Assembly (NCBI RefSeq): GCF_036417845.1
Contig: NC_090013.1
Coordinates: forward strand, 129,001-193,000
DNA from: Apteryx mantelli
Taxonomy: Eukaryota > Chordata > Aves > Apterygiformes > Apterygidae
DNA length: 64,000 bases
Reading direction: 5' to 3'
In this document: in pieces, positions 28,551-52,353 of the stretch
Position numbering within the stretch: the stretch's first letter is position 1
Layout: each line of letters starts with the position of its first letter
Program-made: the position numbers and the translations under genes
Notes under the pieces: model-generated
Databases searched by the model: none
Seen by the model: only the letters and a program-made list of their open reading frames with translations
What the model was told of the DNA's origin: nothing

Positions 28551-29275
28551 GTTTTTAGGACCTATTGATGAGAGGAAAGAGGTCATTAGTGTAATTTGTC
28601 AATGTTGCTCTTTTGCCAATACTATTGTTTATACAACTTGACACACAGCTAATTACCTCAGAAAAACCCTGGAACCAATAGAAGATTGTGATTACAATGA
28701 TACCTCTCTACCTCTCAGCCTCACGCAGTTGAGTTCTTTTTACTTATGCCCATTGGGATGTGAAATTGTTTTAAAAGAACTTGCTTCATTTTCCTAACCA
28801 AATTCATTTTTTTTAAATATCAATTTTATGGTAAGAATCTGAAAGTGTCTCTTCTAGAACTTGGCATTTGTCTCAAGTTTTGCAGTTTAAAAAAAGACTT
28901 ATTTTAATTTCCATAAAATTTTTTACTATGAAACTTCTGTTCTAGTTGATAGATACTAACAATTAACCCCCCTGTATTGTAATTGTATGCGTTCTCTGTA
29001 TTGTAATTTTGTATAGGAAAATAAGCTTTTCTTAACTAGAGTTCATTCTGAGCTTAATTAATCAGAACATTGCTTTACCAAAACTTTCATTGGGCTTTGC
29101 TCTTGGATAGGACCTTCCATCCTGTGTCATTTCATGTGATTCTAATTTAATGTCTAGTGTAAAACTGACTTCCCTATGAATAGATTTTTTTTTTGATGCA
29201 TTTATGCAACTGTTAATACAAAGTTCACCATTTTCCGTTGAAATTTTATCAAAGATAATAAACTTCCAAAGCCTT
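28551..29275 (+). promoter_or_regulatory. PBX4: PBX4 3' UTR with AATAAA at 29257-29262
   Basis: AT-rich sequence from the PBX4 TAA to a canonical AATAAA (29257-29262), with T-rich sequence after it (gcctttttttccttcc). The expected cleavage site is at about 29275-29285. This leaves only about 250 bp to the DSN1 start codon. Confidence 0.8.
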
Positions 29276-29443
29276 TTTTTCCTTCCTGCCTTTCTATGAG
29301 CCTCTCTCAGCCCCAGGGCACTTACGCGGTGGTAGCAGACGAGTCGCAGCTTGGCGCCGCGGCCCCTCTAAAGAGGAGCCATGAGGCGGGAAAGGGGTCG
29401 TGTGGGGGGGGGGGGGGGAGGGCGGAGAGGTCGTCGCGTCGGC

Positions 29444-29454
29444 TGCGCATGCGT
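29444..29454. promoter_or_regulatory. NRF1-type site in the DSN1 promoter
   Basis: TGCGCATGCGT, a near-perfect match to the palindromic NRF1 motif (TGCGCATGCGCA), about 80 bp before the DSN1 start codon. Confidence 0.65.
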
Positions 29455-29486
29455 CTCGCGCCCGCCCCGGGGCAGCGGCGGCCCGA

Positions 29487-29506
29487 ACTACACTTCCCGG
29501 CGTGCC
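29487..29506 (+). promoter_or_regulatory. ZNF143-type (SBS) promoter site
   Basis: ACTACACTTCCCGGCGTGCC closely matches the long ZNF143 motif (ACTACAATTCCCAGCATGCC) found near housekeeping promoters. It lies 27 bp before the DSN1 ATG. Its length makes a chance match unlikely; actual binding is inferred. Confidence 0.7.
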
Positions 29507-29513
29507 CCGCGCT

Positions 29514-29522
29514 CACTTCCTG
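29514..29522 (+). promoter_or_regulatory. ETS-type site (CACTTCCTG)
   Basis: CACTTCCTG, the complement of CAGGAAGTG, is a consensus ETS/GABP site, 11 bp before the DSN1 start codon and 8 bp after the ZNF143-type site. Confidence 0.55.
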
Positions 29523-29532
29523 GCGCGCACCG

Positions 29533-32500
29533 ATGGAGGCGGGGCCGCCGCGGCTCTGGTGAGCGAGCAGGCGGGCGGGTGTGGGGACGGCGGGCCGCGC
29601 TGGCCGCGCCGCCGCGAGCCGAGCGCCGCTGTCTTGCAGGTCCGAGGAGAGGCGGGCGGCGCGGCAGGAGGTGAGAGACGGGGAGGCCACGGGGGCGCGC
29701 GGCGCGGCTGCGGGGGCCGCGGCGGGAGCGGCCCGGCCCCGCCGGCGAGGCCGCGGGGCGCGCTGGCTCCTCGGCGCGGGGTCTGGGCCCGGTTTCCTCG
29801 CAGAGCGGCCCCGGCGGAAGGCCAGGTAGAGGTGGCCGCGGCCGGGCGGCGCGGGGTCCCGGCATCGGCGGGGTTTTGCTGGCCGGGGCGGTTCCGCTGC
29901 GCTTCGCTCCCCTCGGGCCGCCGGGCTCTGCTGCGGTGCTGCCCTCCTCGGGCCCAGAAGAAGGGTCTCTGTGACAGAGGCAAGCGGGAGGATCTAACCT
30001 TCACGGCTCTGCACTGCTGCTGCCCCGAGCTAGGCGGCAAAGCAGCAGTAACAGATTCCGTACCTGCATTTTGAATCCCTGGGAAAGCCCCTCTCCTCTG
30101 TTTTTCCCTCATGCCAGAGCATTACTAATACGTCCATTATGTGCATTTTTTCTTAGATTCTGAGCTCAGAGAGAAGAAGGCAGAGACTGAGCTATTTCTA
30201 AAGCTAACTGACATAACTACTGTCAGCAAGAAAAACGTTAGTCCCTGTGAGAAGACTGCAGGAGCTATGAGGAAAAGATCCTACAGAAGTCCTAGCCCCA
30301 AGAAAAGCCCCCTTGGGCCTAGTCCCGAGAGGATATCTCCATGCAAAAGCAGTCCCAGGAAAGACCATACATTAAGTTCTTTTAACTTGTCTCCAAGACC
30401 ACTTATCATCAGTCCTCAAGCCAGGCGTCGCTCTTGGCGTCGTTCGAGCCTAAAGGGGACAAAACGCCGAAAATCACTGCCTCCTTTTCACCAAGATGTT
30501 ACTGGTAAGTGCTGTACTTCTTCCTTTAATCAAACTCTCTTGAGAAACTTGCATGATAATCTACGAGTGGAAATTTGATTTCATAGCACAGTCTTTAGTA
30601 TACAGTGTAACTACATTGTTCCAGACCTCTAGCCATTGATGTCCATCTTGGCAGCTCTCTCAGAGGTTCAGATACTTGAGATTAAAAGGAGGTGCTGGGT
30701 TAACATGTTCTGTACACCAGTGGTATGCGGTGTTTGTGTCTTTACTTTCATGTTTGAGGCTTAAGCATGGCTTTCCTTGTTATGAAGTCTCTTTCTTCCT
30801 CTTCCCTGCTCCCATCAAATCTTGGAAACAGCTGTCACGTACAAAAACATGAACTCTTAGTGTCTTTCAAGAACATTTCAACTGTTTGTAATTTGGTATA
30901 AGTTTACTTGTTTTTAAATAATTTTGTTTTGATTTTTCAGAATTAAGCAAATCAATTAGCCTAGATCTGCAAGAGACAGATAGGCTTTCCATGCTATTGC
31001 TGTCCAGTTTCCAGGTAAGCTATTCTGTTATAAAAGTGAACTATTTTTCTCTTATTTTTCTTCTGACATTAAATGTGTGTTACACATGTATTTAAATGAA
31101 TGAAAAAAGCAATCATATGACATGTAGAAATTAGGAAGTGACATGTTTATCTTTGTCATATAATTCAAAAAGGGGTGATAAGACCTTCTTTTTTACATTC
31201 TCTTAGTTTTCTGCCCAAAAGCTTGAATATGTCTTGAAGCAGACTGATGGCTTTAGCCCTGAGGCTTTCAAAGCTAATGGTAAGTTGCATTATATGTATC
31301 ACAAAATGAAGATAAGGCTATAACTTAAAAGTATTCATCCTTCACTGTCATCCTGTCAACGTGAAATCAGCTGTATTGTAGAAAAAGGGGCTGGTGCATC
31401 CAAAAATATTTGAATGCTGGAATGATGTTTTTAAGATCCTGTGCATGATCACAACTTCTGGGAGGAAGAACAAATAGACACACTAAACTAAACCTTGGTC
31501 ACTTCTTCAGAGACAGTATAAATGATAACTAGAATGCCATCTAATAAGGAATCAAACTAGTGTTCTATTGGCTAGATAACATCTTTCTTTGTCAATATTA
31601 GTAATCTTACAGGCAGCTGGCACAAGCATTGTTTTATCCTCTTTTGTCTTCATCTCCAGTGAACTCAGTTTCAGAAGAGCTGAAGCGATACGTGCAGAAA
31701 TTGAAACTAGATGGAACACTAAAGAACTGTGTAGAAGAGCCTAAAGGGTAAAGATTTGTCTTGCCCATCACTTGTGGAGGGAAAGTTTAATATTTTTCTA
31801 TTTCTCCTTTATGGCCTGTCTAATCATCTAAATTTGCAAACAGTAAAACGTGTTGCCTGTGGGTCCAATGTTTTCATAGCTAATGACATTATTGGACAAA
31901 TGGTATAGTGAATACTTGGAGGGACATTCTTTTTATGAATGCTGAGGACATCAGAAATGACTTCTCTTTCATATTCTGCAATTCTAAGTATTTACCCAGC
32001 ATTGCAGCATAAGGACTGAACAGTCATCAGAGCCCTGTGTGACATATAAATGGTACGAGAATGCTACGTGGAGTCTCATTGATTTTCTGCTTCTGTGTTT
32101 TAGGATTTTATTGGACTCTGCTTTAGATGAGTCATTGGCCCAAATTAAGGAGTATATAGCCAGGTGAGATTGTGTGCATGGTCTGAGGCTGTCTAAGACC
32201 AATATGGGTTTGGACCCTTATTGTCCTTATAGAGGGTTAGAGTGTATTTGTGGTCGACCTGGGGCAGAGCTTCTGATTTAGTTTCTTCTGGAAGTAGTTT
32301 TGTTCACATAAATTCTGTGAGCTAAACTTACGTGGGGTAAGTAGGAATAACAGGGAATTTGCTTCAGAAGTGTACTGCTGCTTTGAACCAAAATGTTAAT
32401 GTAGACACAGGCACATGTGAATAACTCCATCCAACTCAGATCTTATTTTATAGAGAGATCTGTCCTTTGCACTTGTGTCTATAAATCATAAAGAAGTCTG

Positions 32501-33673
32501 ACCCACAATAAAAGTATATACTCGGCTGTTCTTTCTATGAGCTTTTACTGGGGTTTAGCATTAGAGAGGTGGTAATGCCTCTCACCACATACTAAAACAG
32601 ACCTGTCTCTGATCTTTCGTAGGTTTACTACTGAATGTCAGTCTTGGGATCAACTTTTACTGGGCTACCAGAAAAGTGCTGAAGAAATGTCCAGGTGTAG
32701 ACTGTTATTCTATATCTTATGTCTGTTCCCTTTTTGAAGACTTCCCGTCAGAAAAAGAAAAGTAAAAGTCTGCTTCAAATGATGCCTTGAGCCATACATA
32801 ATAGTTAAATGACTTTTGTTTTCCAGACAACTAGAGGAATGCAAGACTAATCAAGGCTACACGGAGCCTCAGAATTGTCTAGGAACATCTCAGGCCAAAG
32901 TTCTCAGCAGCAAGCCCAACTATCAAAACATATTAGATGACCAGGGGGAAGTCTTTGCCTGCATGGAGCTTGTGGTGAGCTAGCCTGAACTGTTTTAGAG
33001 AAAAAATGTTCTATACAATGATGTTATAGATTTTTAATTAAATTGAATTTATAAATTAATTATAATAATTTAATTAAAGCAGAATTGTCACCTGCTTTTA
33101 TGGTGTTGAAGATACTCGTCTTCACAATATGGGAGCTAGCTTGTATCACTTAGGGAAGGCATAAGGAAAAGATGATACTGGATCTGTTGTTTACAAACAA
33201 GTTTTTTGAGTGAAAATGAAGAAGCACCTGTAATTTCAGTAATTGTTTTACAGCATTGCATGTCCTAAAGCCTAAGAGAGAGCAGTTAAAAGAAATAATC
33301 CCTAGTGCTTTGGCAGCATCATCTCCTTATTCCCTCAGTTTGCTCCCCAGGCATTTGCATTTCTTTCCTTCCACTTTTTCATCGAACTCTTTGCTTTGTA
33401 GCTCGATGAACTGCAGCAAGCAGTGAAGTTATTGCAGGCTTTCGCTGCAGACGGCACGCAGCACCTCCGGGGCCTGTCGGAGAAGCTCGGTAAGCGGGCT
33501 GCCCAGGCGGAGACCTCCGCCCACACGGGGACGCCGGCTCCGGCCCGCTGCCGGGGCTAACGGGAGGCTTCTGCTGCTTTCTTCCAGCTGCCAGGACCTT
33601 CCGCCGCCTGGAGAGCTCCCCGGCCCGCCGGCTCCTGGGGGCGGCGCAGAGGACGACGCCCGCCGACGGCTGA
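29533..33673 (+). CDS. DSN1: DSN1, MIS12 kinetochore complex subunit, twelve coding exons
   Basis: Exons: 29533-29558, 29640-29670, 29804-29825, 30157-30504, 30941-31014, 31207-31279, 31660-31747, 32104-32163, 32623-32694, 32827-32974, 33402-33489, 33588-33673. They total 1116 nt, giving 371 aa (human 356). DSN1 anchors the KMN network to CENP-C at centromeres. The match to human DSN1 is strong from RRRSWRRSSLKGTKRRKSL (116-134), through ELSKSISLDL, LLLSSFQFS, SEELKRYV, SWDQLLLGYQ and KPNYQNILD, to CMELVLDELQQAVKLLQAF. S124 and S133 align with human S100 and S109, the Aurora B sites that control CENP-C binding. The N-terminal third is rich in SP dipeptides. The three 5' exons are GC-rich and not similar to human; I placed them from splice sites and phase only, so the start is less certain than the rest. 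It is tightly packed between PBX4 and MVB12A. Confidence 0.93.
29804..29825 (+). other. DSN1: DSN1 candidate 22-nt microexon
   Basis: A strong acceptor (ggtttcctcgcag) and donor (ccag|gtagag) flank 22 nt. Its inclusion gives exactly the single-base carry (G|AT, Asp) that exon 30157-30504 needs after the phase-0 exon ending at 29670. Without it the frame from the first two exons would not join. Transcript support is unknown. Confidence 0.55.
33033..33078. repeat. AT-only inverted repeat, 12-bp arms
   Basis: tttaattaaatt at 33033-33044 and its exact complement aatttaattaaa at 33067-33078 are separated by 22 nt of AT-rich sequence, in DSN1 intron 10. It could form a hairpin or be a relic of an AT-rich element. 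No function is indicated. Confidence 0.75.
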
Positions 33674-33755
33674 GCGCGGCCGCCGGGCCGGGCCCCGCCC
33701 CCGCCGCGGGGCTCCACCGGGGGGGGGAGGGGGCGGTGATCGTGCGCGCGCGGGC

Positions 33756-33761
33756 AATAAA
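33756..33761 (+). terminator. DSN1: DSN1 poly(A) signal AATAAA
   Basis: Canonical AATAAA 83 nt after the DSN1 TGA, in otherwise GC-rich DNA (gcgggcaataaaggcgcgg). It implies a very short 3' UTR of about 100 nt. Confidence 0.85.
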
Positions 33762-33789
33762 GGCGCGGCACTGGGCGCCCGGCCGGCAG

Positions 33790-33801
33790 TGCGCACGCGC
33801 A
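33790..33801. promoter_or_regulatory. NRF1-type site in the MVB12A promoter
   Basis: TGCGCACGCGCA matches the palindromic NRF1 motif. It lies 30 bp after the DSN1 poly(A) signal and 200 bp before the MVB12A ATG. Confidence 0.65.
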
Positions 33802-33861
33802 GAGCCGTCTCCCGCTTCCGCATTTGAACGCGATCGCCGGCCTCGGGAACAATAGTCCCTC

Positions 33862-33867
33862 ATTGGC
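33862..33867 (-). promoter_or_regulatory. Inverted CCAAT box (ATTGGC) upstream of MVB12A
   Basis: tcATTGGCcac is an inverted CCAAT box, the type bound by NF-Y, 135 bp before the MVB12A start. A second ATGG-containing block (gcgaatgggg) follows at about 33896 and is weaker. Confidence 0.5.
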
Positions 33868-34001
33868 CACTGTGCCCGTCGCTCAGAGCGCAGCAGCGAA
33901 TGGGGAGGGGCCAGGGCCGGCGGCGGCTAGTGGCCGCCGCGGCGCGGGGTGGTGGTGGCGGTGGCTGAGCTCCGCCTCCCGGAAGCGGCGGCGCAGGGAG
34001 C

Positions 34002-35980
34002 ATGGCGGCGGAGGAGACCCAGCCGCTCACCGGCGTGGCCTGGGCCTCCGTCCCCAGCGCGGCCCCCGCCGGCTGGACCGTGGTGAGCGCCGCACGGGGG
34101 GGGTGGTGGCCCGGCCCAGCCCGCTCCGCTCCCGGCGCCGCCTCACGCTGCCTGTGTTCGCAGATCACCGCCACCGTGGAGGGCGCCGCGGCCAACCTGG
34201 GCAGGGGCCTCGGGCACAAGGGCGGCGGGTTCCTGTGCGTCAGCGCCAGCGCCGAGGTGGGTGAGCGGCGGCGGCGGCTCGGGGCGGCCCCGGCGGGGGC
34301 GGCCGCGGGCCGCTGCTGAGTCCTGTCGTGCGCAGGCGGCGCCCGGGGCCGTAGTGGCCGACGTGCAGGTGCTGAGCGACCGGAGCCCGCTGCCCGCCGG
34401 CTACGTCCGCGCCCGCGAGTTCCCGGAGCCGCGTAAGTGCCGGGGCCGGCGGGCGAGGCGGCGCCGGGAAGGGCGGCGGCGGGGCCCGGCCCCAGCGCCC
34501 CGCTCCCGCCGCCCGCTTCCCTGCAGGCCCCGCCGGCTCCCGCAGGAAGCGGCTCTGCGTGAGGCTGCTGCCGCGCGCCGTCGCGGGCGCCGCCGTGCTG
34601 GACATCAAGCTGAGCGGCAAGAGCAAGGCCGTGCCCGGCTACCTGCGGATAGGGTAGGGCTGCCGCCTCCCCGCCCCCCGCCCGCCCTCACCCGCCTCTT
34701 GCTGGGCAACGCTGTTCTTCTTCCAGGGAAATCGGTAGCTTCGCTGTTTGGTGTAAAAAAGGGCCAGTTCCGAACTCCCCCCCTCCGCCCGTTCCCACGC
34801 CGAGGACGGTTAGCCTAGGGCTGAAGCAGCTTTCATTACAGCCAGCTGACACAGACCAAAAGTATGTATGCCTTAACCTTCTCCGCTCTTACCTGAACCG
34901 GTGCTGGTGCCACCTCGTGGTTTCCACTCTGCAGCACCTGGGCTGTGGTTTGTTACCTGTTACACAAGGAGCAGCTGAATCCCAAAAGGAAAGGCGCTAT
35001 CCCGTCTCCTCATTCCTGAAACTTTATGGAGGGACGGATCGTCTGGTCAATTGTGATGTGTGGTGCTAATGTGTAATGCAGTGTTCACAGACAGGAGTAG
35101 TATCCAGGTGAAAGGCATTAGTTAATGCTGATGTCTACAGGTCACCAGAGAAGTCTGTGGCTCCATTTGGCTCAAAAAGTGCTTCTTTCACCCGGCATGC
35201 ATCTGTATACGATACTTCCAACATCTATGGCCTCTCAGGTAAGCTATTTCTTCATTTGTCATAAAATAAGGAAGCTGTGTAAAGCAACCATATCCATACT
35301 TAAATAGTACTTTGATTGGAGTTAAAATGTAAGCTTATAGTTGGTTCACACAAAACTCTTTCTCTGCAGGTGCTCCCTTTAAATAGTGGAATTGACCTAA
35401 GTTTTTAGAGGGAGATTTTTCTCTTGAGAGTTATTCCTTGCTTGTTTTAAAAGAAGCCATTCATAACTTGGTCAAACTCTTTCTTCTCTAGGTGCTAAAC
35501 CGTCCCAATCTGCTCATCTACTATATGTAGGAATTAATTAAGTACTCGTGTTTTCAGAGTGTCTCCTTTTGGCATTATCAAAGCATCTGACAGTCACTTC
35601 TCTTTTCAGCTATGGATGGAGTACCTTTTACACTACATCCCAAATTTGAAAGCAACATCAATTCTGGCAGTAGTGTGAGTATTCCTCCAAGCTGCTGCCA
35701 TGCTGCTGTTCTTACTCCCAGCTCATAACTAGTCTTAATTAGAAACATTTTATGCCTTTTTCAGGCTATCCTTGCAGACCTGAATGTTAAGTCTCTTGCT
35801 GAGATTGAGAAAGAGGTAGGCAGTCTGCTCTTGTCATACCTGTTTTGGGGTGGGTAGTAGCAGGATTCTGAATTTCTAGAATATCAGTGTCTTGTCTTGA
35901 CTGTTTTTTGTTTTCAGTATGACTATGCTTTTGTGGTTGAAAGAACTGCAGCTGCCAGACTCCCACCCGGCATTTGTTAG
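34002..35980 (+). CDS. MVB12A: MVB12A (FAM125A), ESCRT-I subunit, nine coding exons
   Basis: Exons: 34002-34082, 34164-34256, 34336-34432, 34527-34653, 34727-34861, 35141-35238, 35610-35674, 35765-35815, 35918-35980. They total 810 nt, giving 269 aa (human 273). The protein is an ESCRT-I subunit that helps sort ubiquitinated membrane cargo at endosomes. The N-terminal MABP domain is seen in [49 protein letters not shown] and [12 protein letters not shown] proline-rich linker ([11 protein letters not shown]) follows. The C-terminal UMA region reads [18 protein letters not shown] and [17 protein letters not shown], close to human ([35 protein letters not shown]). The start ATG is in a cpG-rich first exon and aligns with the human start. 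Convergent with ATP13A1. Confidence 0.96.
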
Positions 35981-36110
35981 CATTGGAGCCTTCCATTCCC
36001 TTGAGGATGTAAACTACTGCCACACATCCTGATGGTCTTTCACAGATTAAAGTTCAGAGTACCTGAAGAAATCTAATCAATATATGAGTACAGGAGTTGC
36101 CTAGGGAGAA

Positions 36111-36116
36111 AATAAA
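36111..36116 (+). terminator. MVB12A: MVB12A poly(A) signal AATAAA
   Basis: Canonical AATAAA 131 nt after the MVB12A TAG, followed by T-rich sequence (tgtttctcttctc). It gives a short 3' UTR. Confidence 0.85.
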
Positions 36117-36327
36117 TGTTTCTCTTCTCACCTGCCAAAATATTTTTGTAACGTTTCTGTAATACAGAGCTTCAATTTGGCACGTACAGCAGCATAAGTC
36201 AATGTATAGATGTTCTTGGCAGTGTTTGTTCTCCTATGCTTTGTCAAAACTACAGCTCTATTCTGAACATTACCTCCTGCAAGAATGTTTAGTGTTTCAG
36301 TCACGTAAGAACTCCTGTCAGCCTAGT

Positions 36328-36333
36328 CTTTAT
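36328..36333 (-). terminator. ATP13A1: Possible ATP13A1 poly(A) signal (variant TATAAA)
   Basis: No minus-strand AATAAA or ATTAAA is present between the ATP13A1 stop (36732) and the MVB12A 3' end (about 36130). The best variant is TATAAA here, about 400 nt after the stop. The call is weak. Confidence 0.3.
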
Positions 36334-36731
36334 AAAGTTTGTTGCTTTTCTAATCCTGCACTTTTAAGTCTCATTGCCTATTAAAAACATCATAAAGCTT
36401 TTAACCCCACAAAGGAAGTTCCAAACATGTTTTAAAATACATTGATTCTGATTTAGTTACTAAACTCTGTAAACGCTTCCTCAAGTGTAGGGCAGTACAA
36501 AACTCCCAACAGGTGGTGGCGTGTCCTGGAAACATTGAAAAAATCAGTGGCCTTGATTGTTACACAGAGGTGGTTTCCATGTGATAAGGAGGAATGCTTC
36601 CCCATGCCTGCTCCTGCACAGGATTAGAGTTATTGTCAAAAGAATAAAGATGATTCTTGTGATGCGGAAACATGGCTCTGGGTGCTGTCCTTCTTGGAGC
36701 ACTGCTGGGGTCAAGGACCTTGAAATTGGTT

Positions 36732-51587
<14,856 letters not shown>

Positions 51588-51778
51588 CTTCCGGGAGACC
51601 GCCTGGCAACAGCGCGCTTCCGCTTCCGAGTGGCGCCGGGCCCGAGGCGGCCGCGCGCCTGCGCCGTGGCCGGCGAGAGCATGGCGCAGGGGTCGCGGCG
51701 CCGCTGTGTCGAGGCGTCGGCGGCCGCGCATGCGCACAGCGGAGGCGGCGCGCGGCCGGCGCGGCGGCCGCGGGCGCC
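51588..51778. promoter_or_regulatory. Bidirectional promoter between ATP13A1 and CHCHD5
   Basis: Only 191 bp separate the two divergent start codons. The segment holds a perfect NRF1-type palindrome (51726-51736), a second NRF1-like gcgcctgcgcc near 51654, and ETS-like cttccgcttccg near 51617. No TATA box is visible, as expected for a CpG-island bidirectional promoter. Confidence 0.8.
51726..51736. promoter_or_regulatory. NRF1-type palindrome in the ATP13A1/CHCHD5 promoter
   Basis: GCGCATGCGCA, a perfect palindromic NRF1 core. NRF1 is a known regulator of nuclear genes for mitochondrial proteins, which suits CHCHD5. Binding is inferred. Confidence 0.65.
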
Positions 51779-52353
51779 ATGTGAGTAAGGGGCCGCGGGG
51801 GGGGAGGGGGCGCGGACCGGGCTGGCTTGAGCCGGACCGAACCGGCTCGCGCCGCCGCGCTACCTTGCTGTCGTCCCGCAGGCAGGCGGCCCTGGAGATC
51901 ACGGCGCGCTACTGCCGCAGCGAGATGGAGCAGTACGGGCGGTGCGTGGCCGCCAGCCCGGCCTCCTGGCAGCGCGACTGCCACCGCCTGCGCCTCAGCA
52001 TGTCCCGCTGCGCCGCCGCCCAGTGAGTGCGGGCGGGCGGGAGCGGGGCCGGCGCCGGCCGCCGCCGCGGGGGGGCCCCGGGGCTGGGGCCCGCGCGGTG
52101 CGCTGCAGTCTGGGCCTGGGCGGAGACGGGGCTGGGTCGGTTGGTCTGCCGGGTCCCGGCTGCGGGGCGGTGGGGAGCTGAAAGCCCTGTGCTGTCTCGC
52201 AGCCCGATCGTGCAGCAGATCCGGCAGGACTGTGCCGAGCCCTTCGCCGCTTTCGAGCAGTGCCTGAAGGAGAACCAAGCCTCCGTCACCAACTGCACTG
52301 ACCACGTCAACCAGTTCCTGCTCTGCGCTGATCAGGTGAAGCTCTCCACATGA
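51779..52353 (+). CDS. CHCHD5: CHCHD5, twin CX9C mitochondrial intermembrane-space protein
   Basis: Coding parts: 51779-51780 (AT), 51882-52022 and 52203-52353, giving 97 aa (human 110). The start codon is split: AT|gtgagt...cag|G. The protein begins [12 protein letters not shown], matching human MQAALEVTARYC, which fixes the start. It holds two CHCH helical hairpins with four exact CX9C spacings: [33 protein letters not shown] and [11 protein letters not shown]. These form disulphides when the protein is imported and oxidised by the MIA40 relay. The tail (ADQVKLST) is shorter than in human, and gat-CAG|gtgaag just before the end resembles a donor, so a longer spliced C-terminus is possible. 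Shares its promoter with ATP13A1. Confidence 0.94.

Larger units (their letters stand above)
29300..29960. promoter_or_regulatory. DSN1: DSN1 CpG island and promoter
   Basis: Abrupt GC-rich, CpG-dense block right after the PBX4 poly(A) site. It includes 15 G at 29404-29418, an NRF1-type palindrome, a ZNF143-type site and an ETS-type site in the 110 bp before the chosen ATG. DSN1 coding exons 1-3 lie inside it. Confidence 0.8.
33430..34830. promoter_or_regulatory. CpG island over the DSN1 3' end and the MVB12A promoter and first exons
   Basis: GC-rich, CpG-dense sequence starts in DSN1 exon 11, spans its last exon and poly(A) site, and continues through MVB12A exons 1-5. The two genes are only about 240 bp apart (poly(A) signal at 33756, start codon at 34002), so the MVB12A promoter overlaps the DSN1 transcript end. 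Confidence 0.8.

Noticed and set aside
33379-34626. Long minus-strand frames over the DSN1 3' end and MVB12A
   Set aside because: Antisense shadows of GC-rich coding exons; products are low-complexity Arg/Pro/Ala.
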